The notes: generated by a model not told the origin, from the letters alone. A stretch of 64,000 nucleotides of DNA from 66-474 sp040255405 (GCA_040255405.1 JBDZUX010000001.1:1-64000), one strand, 5' to 3'. Positions 35,815 to 45,272 are shown, numbered from the stretch's first letter. Numbers and translations are program-made.

Positions 35815-35874
35815 CACGAGGGTGCCGCCAGGGGACCGCGGAGAAACTCCAGCGGGAACCCTGATCCGCCACGA

Positions 35875-35898
35875 CCCCGCCCGCCACCGCGGGCGGGG
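35875..35898 (+). terminator. GC-rich hairpin after the repeat gene
   Basis: A perfect 10-bp stem CCCCGCCCGC / GCGGGCGGGG with a CACC loop, about 60 bp after the stop. Only two T follow, so it may be a weak terminator or attenuator before the next gene. Confidence 0.55.
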
Positions 35899-35983
35899 TT
35901 GTGGCATGCTTGCGGGGACGTGGTGCGCCAGCGGGATGCAAAGCCTGTAGCGAGCGGCAGGCATTGGGTGAAAGGGGCAGTCC

Positions 35984-38932
35984 ATGGGGCGAACGGTGCG
36001 GGGACATCTGCTGGCCGTGGTCTTGCTGGTCGCGGCGGGCGCATGTCCGGATCACGCGTCCGCCCAGGCGTTCCAGTTGCAGAGCCTCGAGACGAAGGAC
36101 CTGCGGGTGTTGTACACGCCCGACAACGCATACCTGGTCCCGCACGTCGCACGCAGCTTCGAGAATTCGCTGCAATTCCAGGAAAGGACCTTCCACTGGA
36201 AGCCGTGGGACCGTACCACGGTGGTGCTCACCGATTTCAGCGACTACGGCAACGGCGGCACCTCCGTCGCGCCATTCAACGAGGTGACGCTGTACATCGC
36301 GCCGGACCTCAAGGCCATGGGCACCTCGCCCAGCAGCGAGCGCATGTTCTCGACCGCCAACCACGAGATGGTGCACGCCGCCACCATGGACGGCTGGAAC
36401 GCGCGCGACGCGCATTGGCGCAGGTTCCTCGGCGGCAAGGTGCGTCCGATCGATGCACATCCGGAGACCATCCTCTACGGCTACCTCACCACCCCGCGCA
36501 TGAGCGTGCCGCGCTGGTTCCAGGAAGGCATCGCGGTCTACATGGAGACCTGGATGGGCGGTGGCATCGGCCGCGCGCAGGGCCCCTATGATGAAATGGT
36601 GTTCCGCGCGATGGTGCGTGACCACGCGCATTTCTACCGTCCGCTGGGGCTGGTTTCGGTGGGCACGTCGGTCAGCTTCGAGACCATGACCAATGCGTAC
36701 CTGTACGGCACGCGCTTCATGACGTATCTGTCGCTGCGCTACTCGCCGCAGCAACTGCTCGACTGGTTCATCCGCAGCCAGGACAGCAAGGCCTATTACG
36801 CCGACCAATTCCAGCAGGTGTTCCACATCCCGCTGGACCAGGCGTGGAACGACTGGATCGCGTGGGAACACACTTTCCAGGAAGCCAACCTGAAAAAAGT
36901 GCATCAGTACCCGATCACCAAGGTGGCGCCGCTCGCGCCGCATGCGCTGGGTTCGGTCTCGCGCTCGTTCATCGACCACGGCAACCTGATCGGCGCCTTC
37001 CGTTACCCCGGCAAGCTCGCATACGTCGGCGTGCTGTCACTGAAGGACGGAACCCTCCGCCACGTGGTGGACATCAAGGGTTCGATGAAATACACCGTGA
37101 CTTCTTCGGCGTACGACCCGGCGAGCCAGACTTTCTTCTACACGCAGAACAATCTCGACTACCGTGACCTGATGGCGGTCGACATTCGCACCGGCAAGAG
37201 CCGGCGACTGCTTCGGAAGGCCCGCATCGGCGACCTCGCGTTCGACCCGGCCGACCGCTCGCTGTGGGGCCTGCGTACCGCCAATGGTTACGTCACCCTC
37301 GTGCGCATCCCGTACCCGTACAACGAATGGCACCAGGTGCACACCTTCCCCTACGGCCAAGTGCCGTTCGACCTCGACGTGTCGCACGACGGCACCATGC
37401 TGTCGCTGTCGGTGGCCATGGTCAGCGGCACCAACTTCCTGCACCTCTACATGACATCGGCCTTGCTGGCCGGAAGCGCCACGCCCTTCGCGACCTACGA
37501 CTTCGGCCAGGCCGCGCCAGAGGGCTTCATCTTCGGCAACGACGACCGCAAGTTGTATGGAAGCTCGTATTACACGGGCATCTCCAACATCTACCGCTAC
37601 GACATCGCCACCGGCAAGATGGATGCCTTGAGCAACATCGACACCGGACTGTTCCGCCCAATGCAGTTGCCGGATGGCAAGCTCGCGGCGCTGGAGTACA
37701 CCGGACAGGGATTCCTGCCGGTCGAGTTCGATCCGAAGCCGCTCGACGACCTCAGCTCCATCGATTTCCTCGGCACCCTGGTGGCCGAGCGCCACCCGGT
37801 CGTGAAAACCTGGGGCGTCGGTTCGCCATCACGGATCGACCTCGATTCACTGGTCACGCACAAGGGCGTGTACAAACCCGCTCACGAGATGCGTCTGCAA
37901 TCACATTACCCGGTGGTCGAAGGCTACCGCGGCGGCGGGGCGCTGGGCTGGCACACCGAACTCGGCGACACTCTGAGCCTCTACACGTTGGGGATCGACG
38001 CCGCGGTGTCCGTGGGCGGCTCGACCGACCGCGGCCAGCGCCTGCACCTCGACGTCGACTACAAGGCCATGAACTGGGAAGTGCGCTATTGGCACAACCA
38101 TGCCGATTTCTACGACCTGTTCGGCCCGGTCCGGACCAGCCTGAAGGGCGACTCACTGCTGGTCGGCTACAAGCGTACGTTGGTCCTGGACACCCCGCGC
38201 AAACTCGATTTCAGCGCCAGCGGCGCGTATTACACGGGGCTCAGCACCCTGCCGGGTTTCCAGAACGTCAACGCCCAGGTGAACAACATCTTCGTCGCAC
38301 GCGCCGGCTTGAAATACGCAAACCTCAAGCAATCGGGCGGCGCCGTGGACCGCGAACAAGGCATCGGCTGGAACGTCGACACCACGACCTACGTCGCCAA
38401 TGGCCGCACCATCCCGCAACTGCGCGCGGGATTCGACTTCGGCTTCATGCTGCCGGTGCCGCACATGTCGCTGTGGCTCTACAACAGCGCGGGTGTGTCC
38501 GGCGGATCGCGCAACAACAACCTCGCCAATTTCTACTTCGGCGGCTTCCAGAACAACTATGTCGACAACCAGGATCCGAAGCATTACCGCGAATTCGACA
38601 GCTTCCCCGGCTACGAGATCGACCAGCTCGCGGGCCATACCTTCGCCAAGTCCACCTTGGAACTCAACCTGCCGCCGTGGCGCTTCGAGAACGTCGGCAG
38701 CCCCGGCTTCTTCCTCAAGTGGATCCGCCCGGCGCTGTTCGCGGGCGTGCTGGTGACCGACCCCAATCGTGCCGCGCTGCGCAGTACCGCACGCGACGCC
38801 GGCCTGCAGCTCGACCTCGATTTTTCCGTACTGAACCACTTGCCGATGACACTGTCGGCCGGCTACGCACGGGGACTCGGGGGCACGGGTGGCGGCGGGG
38901 ATGAATGGATGCTCTCGCTGAAGATCCTGTGA
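35984..38932 (+). CDS. secreted gluzincin-propeller-beta-barrel protein
   Basis: A 982-residue exported protein. Signal peptide LLAVVLLVAAGACPDHASA; a metallopeptidase domain to about residue 310 with the zinc motif HEMVH (H127, E128, H131) and a downstream E181 in WFQEGIAVYMETW, as in gluzincin/peptidase-MA-like enzymes; then a TolB-like beta-propeller region (residues ~320-600); and from about 650 alternating amphipathic strands with aromatic residues ending WMLSLKIL, as in outer-membrane barrels. This combination suggests an outer-membrane-anchored protease or sensor. It follows the repeat gene and is 2 bp from the prsW-like gene. Confidence 0.75.
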   Translation: MGRTVRGHLLAVVLLVAAGACPDHASAQAFQLQSLETKDLRVLYTPDNAYLVPHVARSFENSLQFQERTFHWKPWDRTTVVLTDFSDYGNGGTSVAPFNEVTLYIAPDLKAMGTSPSSERMFSTANHEMVHAATMDGWNARDAHWRRFLGGKVRPIDAHPETILYGYLTTPRMSVPRWFQEGIAVYMETWMGGGIGRAQGPYDEMVFRAMVRDHAHFYRPLGLVSVGTSVSFETMTNAYLYGTRFMTYLSLRYSPQQLLDWFIRSQDSKAYYADQFQQVFHIPLDQAWNDWIAWEHTFQEANLKKVHQYPITKVAPLAPHALGSVSRSFIDHGNLIGAFRYPGKLAYVGVLSLKDGTLRHVVDIKGSMKYTVTSSAYDPASQTFFYTQNNLDYRDLMAVDIRTGKSRRLLRKARIGDLAFDPADRSLWGLRTANGYVTLVRIPYPYNEWHQVHTFPYGQVPFDLDVSHDGTMLSLSVAMVSGTNFLHLYMTSALLAGSATPFATYDFGQAAPEGFIFGNDDRKLYGSSYYTGISNIYRYDIATGKMDALSNIDTGLFRPMQLPDGKLAALEYTGQGFLPVEFDPKPLDDLSSIDFLGTLVAERHPVVKTWGVGSPSRIDLDSLVTHKGVYKPAHEMRLQSHYPVVEGYRGGGALGWHTELGDTLSLYTLGIDAAVSVGGSTDRGQRLHLDVDYKAMNWEVRYWHNHADFYDLFGPVRTSLKGDSLLVGYKRTLVLDTPRKLDFSASGAYYTGLSTLPGFQNVNAQVNNIFVARAGLKYANLKQSGGAVDREQGIGWNVDTTTYVANGRTIPQLRAGFDFGFMLPVPHMSLWLYNSAGVSGGSRNNNLANFYFGGFQNNYVDNQDPKHYREFDSFPGYEIDQLAGHTFAKSTLELNLPPWRFENVGSPGFFLKWIRPALFAGVLVTDPNRAALRSTARDAGLQLDLDFSVLNHLPMTLSAGYARGLGGTGGGGDEWMLSLKIL

Positions 38933-38934
38933 CG

Positions 38935-39963
38935 ATGAAAAGTCTCCACCACGGGCTGGCGCTGCTCACCGTCGTTCCGGTGGGCTTGTTGCCGGTCATC
39001 CTGTTTTTGCTGCTGCTGATTTACCTGGATACCTACCGAATGGTGCGGATGCGCCTGGTGCTGACGATGCTTGCGGCCGGTGGCCTGGTGGCGGTGGCGT
39101 GCTACGTCCTCAATGGCGAGTTGATGGACCTGCTCGGCATGAACCTCACCCACTATTCGCGCTGGGTGGCGCCAATCGTGGAGGAGACGCTGAAGGCGCT
39201 GGTGGTGTTGTGGTTGTTCGGCACACACCGCGTCGGGTTCCTGGTCGATTCCGTGATCCTGGGTTTCGCGGTAGGCGCGGGCTTCGCGGTGGTCGAGAAC
39301 TTCTACTACCTGTACCTCGATCACAACACCACGCTGACGCTCTGGATCGTGCGCGGCTTCGGCACCGCGGTGATGCACGGCGGCGTGGTGGCGATCTTCG
39401 CGGTGATCACGCAGACGCTGGTCGAGCGCAGCGTGGACGTGCGTCCCATCCACTGCGTGCCGGGCCTGCTGGCGGCCATGGCCGTGCATTCCATCTTCAA
39501 CCACTTCTACGTCTCGCCGGTGCTGTCCACCGCGGGCGTCCTGCTGATCCTGCCGCCGCTCTTGTATCTGTTGCTTCGCATCAGTGAACACCGCACCCAC
39601 AACTGGCTGGAGGTGGACTTCGACGAGGACGCCGAGCTAATGAGGATGCTCGATTCGGGGAATTTTGATCGCACGCCCGCCGGGAAATTCCTGGGCAGCC
39701 TGCGCGAAAAGCTGGACGGGACGCTGGTGGCGGACATGCTCTGCTACCTGCGCGTGTACACCGAGCTGGCCCTGCGGGCCAAGGGCCTGCTGCTGGCGCG
39801 CGAGAACGGCCTCAACGTGGAACTGGACGGCGAAACCCGCGAAAAATTCGAGGAACTGCGCTATCTCGAGCAGAGCATCGGCGTCGCCGGACGCATGACG
39901 ATGCGACCGTTCCTTCAGATGACCACCAAGGACCTGTGGCAGTTGTACGTGCTGGGGAAGTGA
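38935..39963 (+). CDS. PrsW-family intramembrane metalloprotease
   Basis: A 342-residue protein. About eight hydrophobic segments carry the PrsW motifs: VEETLK (E83-E84...K87), FAVVENFYYLYL, a membrane His in GTAVMHGGVVAIFAVI and HSIFNHFY. A cytoplasmic C-terminal part of about 115 residues follows. In Bacillus PrsW makes the first cut in the anti-sigma RsiW; here it lies in the same gene run as an ECF sigma and a TM anti-sigma-like protein, so an equivalent role is plausible. The ATG at 38935 nearly abuts the previous stop; a GTG at 38929 is also possible. Confidence 0.88.
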   Translation: MKSLHHGLALLTVVPVGLLPVILFLLLLIYLDTYRMVRMRLVLTMLAAGGLVAVACYVLNGELMDLLGMNLTHYSRWVAPIVEETLKALVVLWLFGTHRVGFLVDSVILGFAVGAGFAVVENFYYLYLDHNTTLTLWIVRGFGTAVMHGGVVAIFAVITQTLVERSVDVRPIHCVPGLLAAMAVHSIFNHFYVSPVLSTAGVLLILPPLLYLLLRISEHRTHNWLEVDFDEDAELMRMLDSGNFDRTPAGKFLGSLREKLDGTLVADMLCYLRVYTELALRAKGLLLARENGLNVELDGETREKFEELRYLEQSIGVAGRMTMRPFLQMTTKDLWQLYVLGK

Positions 39964-40011
39964 GGCAACCGGCTTGCACTGGCCAAGCCGGCCCTTGCTT
40001 TTGACTGTCAT

Positions 40012-40115
40012 TCCGCCGAAACGTCCTGCCATTGACCGTCATCCCGGCGCAGGCCGGGATCCATATCCTCGCGCGAAACCCCGGATCCCGGCCCCCGCCG
40101 GGGCGACGTCGAAAG
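40012..40115. repeat. REP-like repeat (CGTCATCCCGGC type)
   Basis: Words TGTCATTCCGCC, CCGTCATCCCGGCGCAGGCC and CCCGGCCCCCGCCGGGGCGACG form small inverted repeats typical of interspersed palindromes in proteobacteria. It opens a 530-bp stretch (39964-40495) without an intact gene. Confidence 0.6.
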
Positions 40116-40204
40116 CTCATGCCGGCACGATTGGCCAGGCAACAGGGGCAGACTTCACGCTCACCCTCACCCAATCAGGCAGGCTGATTCACCGGCTCGC
40201 CCGG

Positions 40205-40345
40205 CGGCTTCGCGCGCTTCACCACGGACCCAGCGCGACGCGACCGACGTGGGCGTCCAGACCACCAGCACTGCCTTCACGGCATCGATCTCCGCGTCGA
40301 TCTGGTCGTCGAACTCCTGGCCGGGCGCAATCTCGGGGTCCCACC
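40205..40345 (-). pseudogene. remnant of a TIR domain
   Basis: On the minus strand this encodes WWDPEIAPGQEFDDQID, then VKAVLVVWTPTSVASRWVRG and EAREAA, nearly identical to residues 31-76 of the TIR protein at 29101-30891. A stop lies just upstream of WWD and nothing of the N-terminal strand or of the rest of the protein remains. So a ~140-bp scar of a second TIR gene survives about 9.4 kb from its relative. Confidence 0.85.
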
Positions 40346-40495
40346 ATGCCGGTCACCCCCAAGTATCAGGTCGGACGCCGCGAACTGTCGGTCTCGCAGG
40401 CAAAACGCGATGCCGGGGAAGCCGGTAACCGATAGCATCGACAGGCGAGGCTCCGCTAACGCCCGTTTGGCGATTTGTTCTATGCTGCGCGAGCC

Positions 40496-41116
40496 ATGGA
40501 CTCGCACACAGCCGGTTCCATCGAATACGCGGGGTGCACGATTGCCGATCTGCACACCACGCGCGTGCTGTCGCTCGACGCGGGTGGGCGCATCCTCGAC
40601 TGGATCAGTTGGCAGGATGCGGCCTGCCTGTATGTTCGCGAGGCCGTGGCCTGGACGTTGGGGGACCCTTGCCTCACGTTGCATGGCGGCTATCACCGCG
40701 ACAACGGCAACCAGAGCATCCTCCGGTTGCATCCGATCGTCGCCAGCCGCGGCCACTGCCACAGCAGTGCCGTCGACCCCAGCCCTTCGCTCAGCAACGC
40801 CGCGTTGTTTGCACGCGATCGTTACCTGTGCCTGTACTGCGGACGGCGATGCGCGCGCGGTGAGTTGACACGCGACCACGTGATGCCGTTGTCGCGCGGC
40901 GGCCAGGACACCTGGGAAAATGTCGTGTCCGCGTGCCTGGCCTGTAATCTGAAAAAAGGCGGACGCTCGCCGCAGCAAGCCGGCATGCCGCTGCTGGCGA
41001 TCCCGTACAGGCCGAGCTGGGTGGAGCACCTGATCCTTTCCAACCGCAACATCCTGGCCGACCAGATGGAATTCCTGGTGCACCATCTGCCGCGGGAGCG
41101 CCGTCCCGCGGCGTGA
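40496..41116 (+). CDS. HNH endonuclease family protein
   Basis: A 206-residue protein. The C-terminal half has a full HNH-type nuclease core: YLCLYCGRRCARGELTRDHVMPLSRGG, then ENVVSACLACNLKKGGRSP, with two CXXC pairs for structural zinc. The N-terminal half (IADLHTTRVLSLDAGGRIL, WISWQDAACLYV) is shared by many stand-alone HNH proteins of this group. Role unknown. The ATG at 40496 is used; another lies 21 bp upstream. The gene follows the TIR remnant. Confidence 0.88.
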   Translation: MDSHTAGSIEYAGCTIADLHTTRVLSLDAGGRILDWISWQDAACLYVREAVAWTLGDPCLTLHGGYHRDNGNQSILRLHPIVASRGHCHSSAVDPSPSLSNAALFARDRYLCLYCGRRCARGELTRDHVMPLSRGGQDTWENVVSACLACNLKKGGRSPQQAGMPLLAIPYRPSWVEHLILSNRNILADQMEFLVHHLPRERRPAA

Positions 41117-41336
41117 ATGCCGGCCGCAAGGGCAGCTTCGCAAACGGCCCGATCCGTTGCATTCCAGGGCCGCCCGCGTAGCGGGGCCGAACGGGAACCG
41201 GTTGAACGATCACCAGGAACGAAACCGATTCCGGATCGCGCCCAGCGCGTCCGGATTGACGCTCGCCGCCATCGACGGCTTGGCCGCAACCGGCCTGCGC
41301 GCTATGCTGCGTTGCAGCAGTCGCTTTGTGCCCACC

Positions 41337-43397
41337 ATGACCCCACAAGACCCGAGTTCCGCGTCGCCGGATCGTGATCCGGTGCGCGCCGAAAAAAACC
41401 AGCCCGCCGACCGGGAAAGCGTGCGCACCGCCGGCAGCACCGAGGGCATGCCGGTCGCACCGGCGCTGGGTGCGTCACTCGACCGGGCGAAGATGCCACT
41501 CAAATCGACGCTGGTCGATCGCCGCATCCTGTTGATTTCGGCGCTGTCGATCGTGCTGGGTGCCGCGGCGGCCGGCGTCGCGCAACTGCTGATGCTGATG
41601 ATCAACCTGATCACGGACCTGGTCTTCTACGGGCGCATCTCCGACGTGCTCGGGCCGAACGCACGGCACGGCTCGTTCGTACTGTCCCCTGCGGGCAATC
41701 ACCTCGGCGCGTTCGTGATTCTGATGCCCGTGATCGGCGGATTGGCCGCCGGGATCATGGCGCGCTGGGGATCGCGCGCGATCCAGGGCCACGGCATTCC
41801 CGAAGCGATGGAACGCATCCTCGAACACGAGTCCAACATCCCGGCGCGCGTCACCTGGCTGAAGCCGGTGTCCTCGGCGTTCGCGATCGGTACCGGCGGC
41901 CCGTTCGGCGCCGAAGGGCCGATCATCTCGACGGGCGGCGCGATGGGTTCGCTGATGGGCCAGTTGCTCAGCGTGACCGCACAGGAACGCAAGGTGCTGC
42001 TGGCGGCGGGCGCCGCCGCCGGCATGGCGGCCGTGTTCGGTGCGCCGATTGCATCGGTGGTGATGGCAATCGAATTGCTGCTGTTCGAACTGCGCCCGCG
42101 CTCGCTGATCCCGGTGGCGCTGGCAGCCGGCATTGCCGTGGGCGTGCGCTACATGACGTACGGCGCGGACGCGGTGTTCGCGATGCCCGCCGTGAGCGAA
42201 CCCGGCGGCTGGGCGCTCGGCACCTACATGGTGCTGGGACTCATTGTCGGCTATGCCAGCGTGTGGGTGACCCACGCCGTGTACGGCGTGGAGGACCTGT
42301 TCGCGAAATTGCCGATCCACTGGATGTGGTGGCCGGCGCTGGGCGCGGTGGTGGCCGGCGTGGTCGGCTGGATTTCGCCGCACACGCTGGGCGTCGGCTA
42401 CGACAACATCGACGCACTGGTGTCCGGCGACTTCGCGAACTTCCGCAACTTCGGCGCCATCGGGCAGGTCAACGACAACGGTACGGTCCACGTCGCGCTG
42501 CTGGTCGTCGCCGGTTTCGGACTGCTGAAGTTCCTGTCATGGGTGATCTCGCTGGGCAGCGGCACCTCGGGCGGCACGCTGGCGCCGCTGTTCATGATCG
42601 GGGGTTCGATGGGCGCACTGATCGGCCTCGGTGTCGATTACGCTTGGCCATGGTTCCACGTCGATCCGCGCATCGCCGCGCTGGTCGGCATGGGCGCGAT
42701 CTTCGCCGGCTCCTCGCGCGCGCTGCTGACCGCCATCATCTTCTGCTACGAAACCACCCGCCAGCCCGCCGCGCTGCTGCCCCTGCTGGGCGGCTGCACG
42801 GCCGCGTACCTGGTTTCGGCGCTGACGATGCGCAGCACCATCATGACCGAGAAGATCGAACGCCGCGGCGTGAAGGTGCCGAGCGAATACGCCGCCGATG
42901 CACTGGCACAGGTACTGGTCGGCAAAGCCTGCACCCGCGAGGTGCGTTCGCTGAAAACATCCGACGAGCTGGGCGACGTCCGCCGCTGGATGCAGTCCGG
43001 GCGCGAACGCGCGCAGCACCAGGGGTATCCGGTGGTCGACGACAGCGGCCGCGTGCGCGGTGTCATCACCCGCCGCGACCTGCTCGATCCCGACAGGCCG
43101 GGCCTCACCCGCATCGGCGACATGCTGAAGCGCGGCCCGATCGTGGTGTTCGAGGACCACACCCTGCGCGACGCGTCCGACCTGATGGTGGCCGAGAACG
43201 TGGGGCGGCTTATCGTGGTGTCGCGCGACGACCCGGTACAGATGGTCGGCGTGCTGACCCGCAGCGACGTGCTGGCCGCCAACGCCAAACGCATCCACGA
43301 GATGCGCGACGCCTCGCGCCAGATCCGTATCCGCCAGACGCTGGCGCGGCGCTTCGGCGGGCGCGCGCATGCCACGGACGAAGCCAAGGCATCGTGA
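41337..43397 (+). CDS. ClC-type chloride channel/antiporter with CBS domains
   Basis: A 686-residue membrane protein. After about 60 hydrophilic residues comes the ClC core with GHGIPEA (selectivity region), IGTGGPFGAEGPI (gating Glu), AAGMAAVFGAPIASVVMAIELL and SGGTLAPLFMIGGSMG. The C-terminal 160 residues hold two CBS domains (YPVVDDSGRVRGVITRRDL and VGRLIVVSRDD...MVGVLTRSDVL). Transports Cl- (channel or H+ exchange unresolved), with nucleotide or ionic-strength control by CBS. I use the ATG at 41337; the frame opens earlier but that part is not family-like. 42 bp before dxs. Confidence 0.93.
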   Translation: MTPQDPSSASPDRDPVRAEKNQPADRESVRTAGSTEGMPVAPALGASLDRAKMPLKSTLVDRRILLISALSIVLGAAAAGVAQLLMLMINLITDLVFYGRISDVLGPNARHGSFVLSPAGNHLGAFVILMPVIGGLAAGIMARWGSRAIQGHGIPEAMERILEHESNIPARVTWLKPVSSAFAIGTGGPFGAEGPIISTGGAMGSLMGQLLSVTAQERKVLLAAGAAAGMAAVFGAPIASVVMAIELLLFELRPRSLIPVALAAGIAVGVRYMTYGADAVFAMPAVSEPGGWALGTYMVLGLIVGYASVWVTHAVYGVEDLFAKLPIHWMWWPALGAVVAGVVGWISPHTLGVGYDNIDALVSGDFANFRNFGAIGQVNDNGTVHVALLVVAGFGLLKFLSWVISLGSGTSGGTLAPLFMIGGSMGALIGLGVDYAWPWFHVDPRIAALVGMGAIFAGSSRALLTAIIFCYETTRQPAALLPLLGGCTAAYLVSALTMRSTIMTEKIERRGVKVPSEYAADALAQVLVGKACTREVRSLKTSDELGDVRRWMQSGRERAQHQGYPVVDDSGRVRGVITRRDLLDPDRPGLTRIGDMLKRGPIVVFEDHTLRDASDLMVAENVGRLIVVSRDDPVQMVGVLTRSDVLAANAKRIHEMRDASRQIRIRQTLARRFGGRAHATDEAKAS

Positions 43398-43439
43398 TCG
43401 CCACGAGCGCGGCTGCCCGCGCTGCGCGACAATGCGCGG

Positions 43440-45245
43440 ATGATCGACCGTCAACGTTACCCCCTGCTCGCCGGCATCGATTCGCCGGACGACTTGAAGC
43501 GCATTCCGGACGCCGAACTGCCGCGCGTCGCGGCCGAGCTGCGCGCCTACCTGATCGAATCGGTCGCCAGCGTCGGCGGCCACTTCGGCGCGGGTCTCGG
43601 CGTGGTCGAGCTGACCGTCGCGCTGCATTACCTGTACGACACGCCTCGCGATCGCATCGTGTGGGACGTCGGCCACCAGGGCTATCCGCACAAGATCCTC
43701 ACCGGACGGCGCGACCGCATCACCACCATCAAGACGCGCGACGGCCTCGCGCCGTTCCTGCGCCGCGCCGAAAGCGGTTACGACGCCTTCGGCGTCGGGC
43801 ACGCCTCCACATCCATTTCCGCCGCGCTCGGCATGGCGATCGCGCTGCAGCGCAAGGGCGACGGTCGCAAGGTGGTCGCGGTGATCGGCGATGGCGCGAT
43901 CACCGGCGGCATGGCCTACGAAGCGTTGAACCACGCGGGCGGCGTCGCGCCGGACATGCTGGTGGTGTTGAACGACAACGGCATGTCGATCAGCGAAAAC
44001 GTGGGCGGGCTCGACCGCACGCTCGCGCGCCTGCGCGCCGGCGAGGCCGGGGAATCGGGGCCGCATCCCGAGGCGCTGTTCGAGGAACTGGGCTTTGCCT
44101 ATTCGGGTCCGGTGGATGGGCATGACCTGCCGCAACTCCTTGCCGCACTGCGCGCGGTGAAGGACAGGCGCGGCCCGCAACTGCTGCACGTGGTCACCAC
44201 CAAGGGCAAGGGCTACGCGCCCGCCGAACTCGCACAGATCGAATACCACGCGGTCGGCAAGTTCGATCCGGTGCTCGGCGTCACCCGCGCGGCCGGCAAG
44301 GCGCCCACCTACAGCGATGCGTTCGGCGACTGGCTGTGCGACATGGCCACGGCGGACCCGCGCCTCGTTGCGATCACGCCCGCGATGCGCGAAGGCTCCG
44401 GAATGGTGCGCTTCTCGCATGCCTTTCCCGATCGCTTTTTCGATGTAGCGATCGCGGAACAGCACGCCGTCACGCTGGCCGCGGGCCTCGCCTGCGAAGG
44501 CATGAAGCCGGTGGTCGCGATCTATTCGACATTCCTGCAGCGCGCGTACGACCAGTTGATCCACGACGTCGCGCTGCAGAACCTCGACGTCACCTTCGCG
44601 ATCGACCGCGCCGGCGTCGTCGGCCCCGATGGCCCGACGCATGCGGGGAGCTACGATCTTTCGTACCTGCGCTGCATCCCGAACATAGTCGTGATGGCGC
44701 CCGGCGACGAAAACGAATGCCGGCGGCTGCTGACCACGGGGTTTCGCCACGACGGCCCCGCGGCGATCCGCTACCCGCGCGGCGGCGGACCCGGCGCCAC
44801 GATCGATCCCGCGTTGACGGCCCTGCCGATCGGCAAGGCGGAGCTGCGCCGGCGCGGACACGGCCTCGCGCTGCTCGCGTTCGGCTGCACGCTCGCGCCC
44901 GGCGAAACCGTCGGCGCCGACCTCGACGCCACCGTCGTCAACATGCGCTTCGTGAAGCCGCTGGACGAAGCGCTCGTGCTCGAACTCGCACACAGCCACG
45001 ATGCACTCGTCACGCTGGAAGACAACGCGATCGCGGGCGGCGCGGGTTCGGCCGTCGGGGAACTGCTTGCGGCCCGCGGCATCGAAATCCCGTTGCTGCA
45101 ACTCGGCCTGCCCGACCGTTTCCTCGAACATGGCACGCGCGAGCAGTTGCTCGCCGAAGCCGGGCTGGACGCCGACGGCATCCGGCACGCGATCCTGGCG
45201 CGATTTCCACAGTACGCACGCGCGCCGCTGCGCGGTGCCGGGTGA
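43440..45245 (+). CDS. dxs: 1-deoxy-D-xylulose-5-phosphate synthase
   Basis: A 601-residue thiamine-diphosphate enzyme making DXP from pyruvate and glyceraldehyde-3-phosphate, first step of the MEP isoprenoid pathway. Motifs: WDVGHQGYPHKILTGRRD, GVGHASTSISAALGMA, ThDP motif VIGDGAITGGMAYEALNHAG, GPVDGHDL, and in the second half DVAIAEQHAVTLAAGLA, DRAGVVGPDGPTHAGSYDL. Between NVGGLDRTLARLRAG and ALFEELGFAY about 25 residues present in E. coli Dxs are missing, a flexible loop region. Otherwise complete. Confidence 0.95.
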   Translation: MIDRQRYPLLAGIDSPDDLKRIPDAELPRVAAELRAYLIESVASVGGHFGAGLGVVELTVALHYLYDTPRDRIVWDVGHQGYPHKILTGRRDRITTIKTRDGLAPFLRRAESGYDAFGVGHASTSISAALGMAIALQRKGDGRKVVAVIGDGAITGGMAYEALNHAGGVAPDMLVVLNDNGMSISENVGGLDRTLARLRAGEAGESGPHPEALFEELGFAYSGPVDGHDLPQLLAALRAVKDRRGPQLLHVVTTKGKGYAPAELAQIEYHAVGKFDPVLGVTRAAGKAPTYSDAFGDWLCDMATADPRLVAITPAMREGSGMVRFSHAFPDRFFDVAIAEQHAVTLAAGLACEGMKPVVAIYSTFLQRAYDQLIHDVALQNLDVTFAIDRAGVVGPDGPTHAGSYDLSYLRCIPNIVVMAPGDENECRRLLTTGFRHDGPAAIRYPRGGGPGATIDPALTALPIGKAELRRRGHGLALLAFGCTLAPGETVGADLDATVVNMRFVKPLDEALVLELAHSHDALVTLEDNAIAGGAGSAVGELLAARGIEIPLLQLGLPDRFLEHGTREQLLAEAGLDADGIRHAILARFPQYARAPLRGAG

Positions 45246-45272
45246 CGGATCAGCCGCGGCGCGCTTTCGCTT

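Noticed and set aside
34147..36152. Long minus-strand open frames opposite the decapeptide-repeat gene
   Set aside because: They are periodic antisense products of the 30-bp repeats, with no start context and no independent support.
40475..41116. HNH protein as part of a restriction-modification or Septu-like system
   Set aside because: No methyltransferase, ATPase or other partner gene is adjacent; only a stand-alone HNH protein can be supported.
42537..45188. An 883-codon minus-strand frame opposite the ClC channel and dxs genes
   Set aside because: Composition is His/Arg/Ala-rich antisense of two clear genes; no motif seen.
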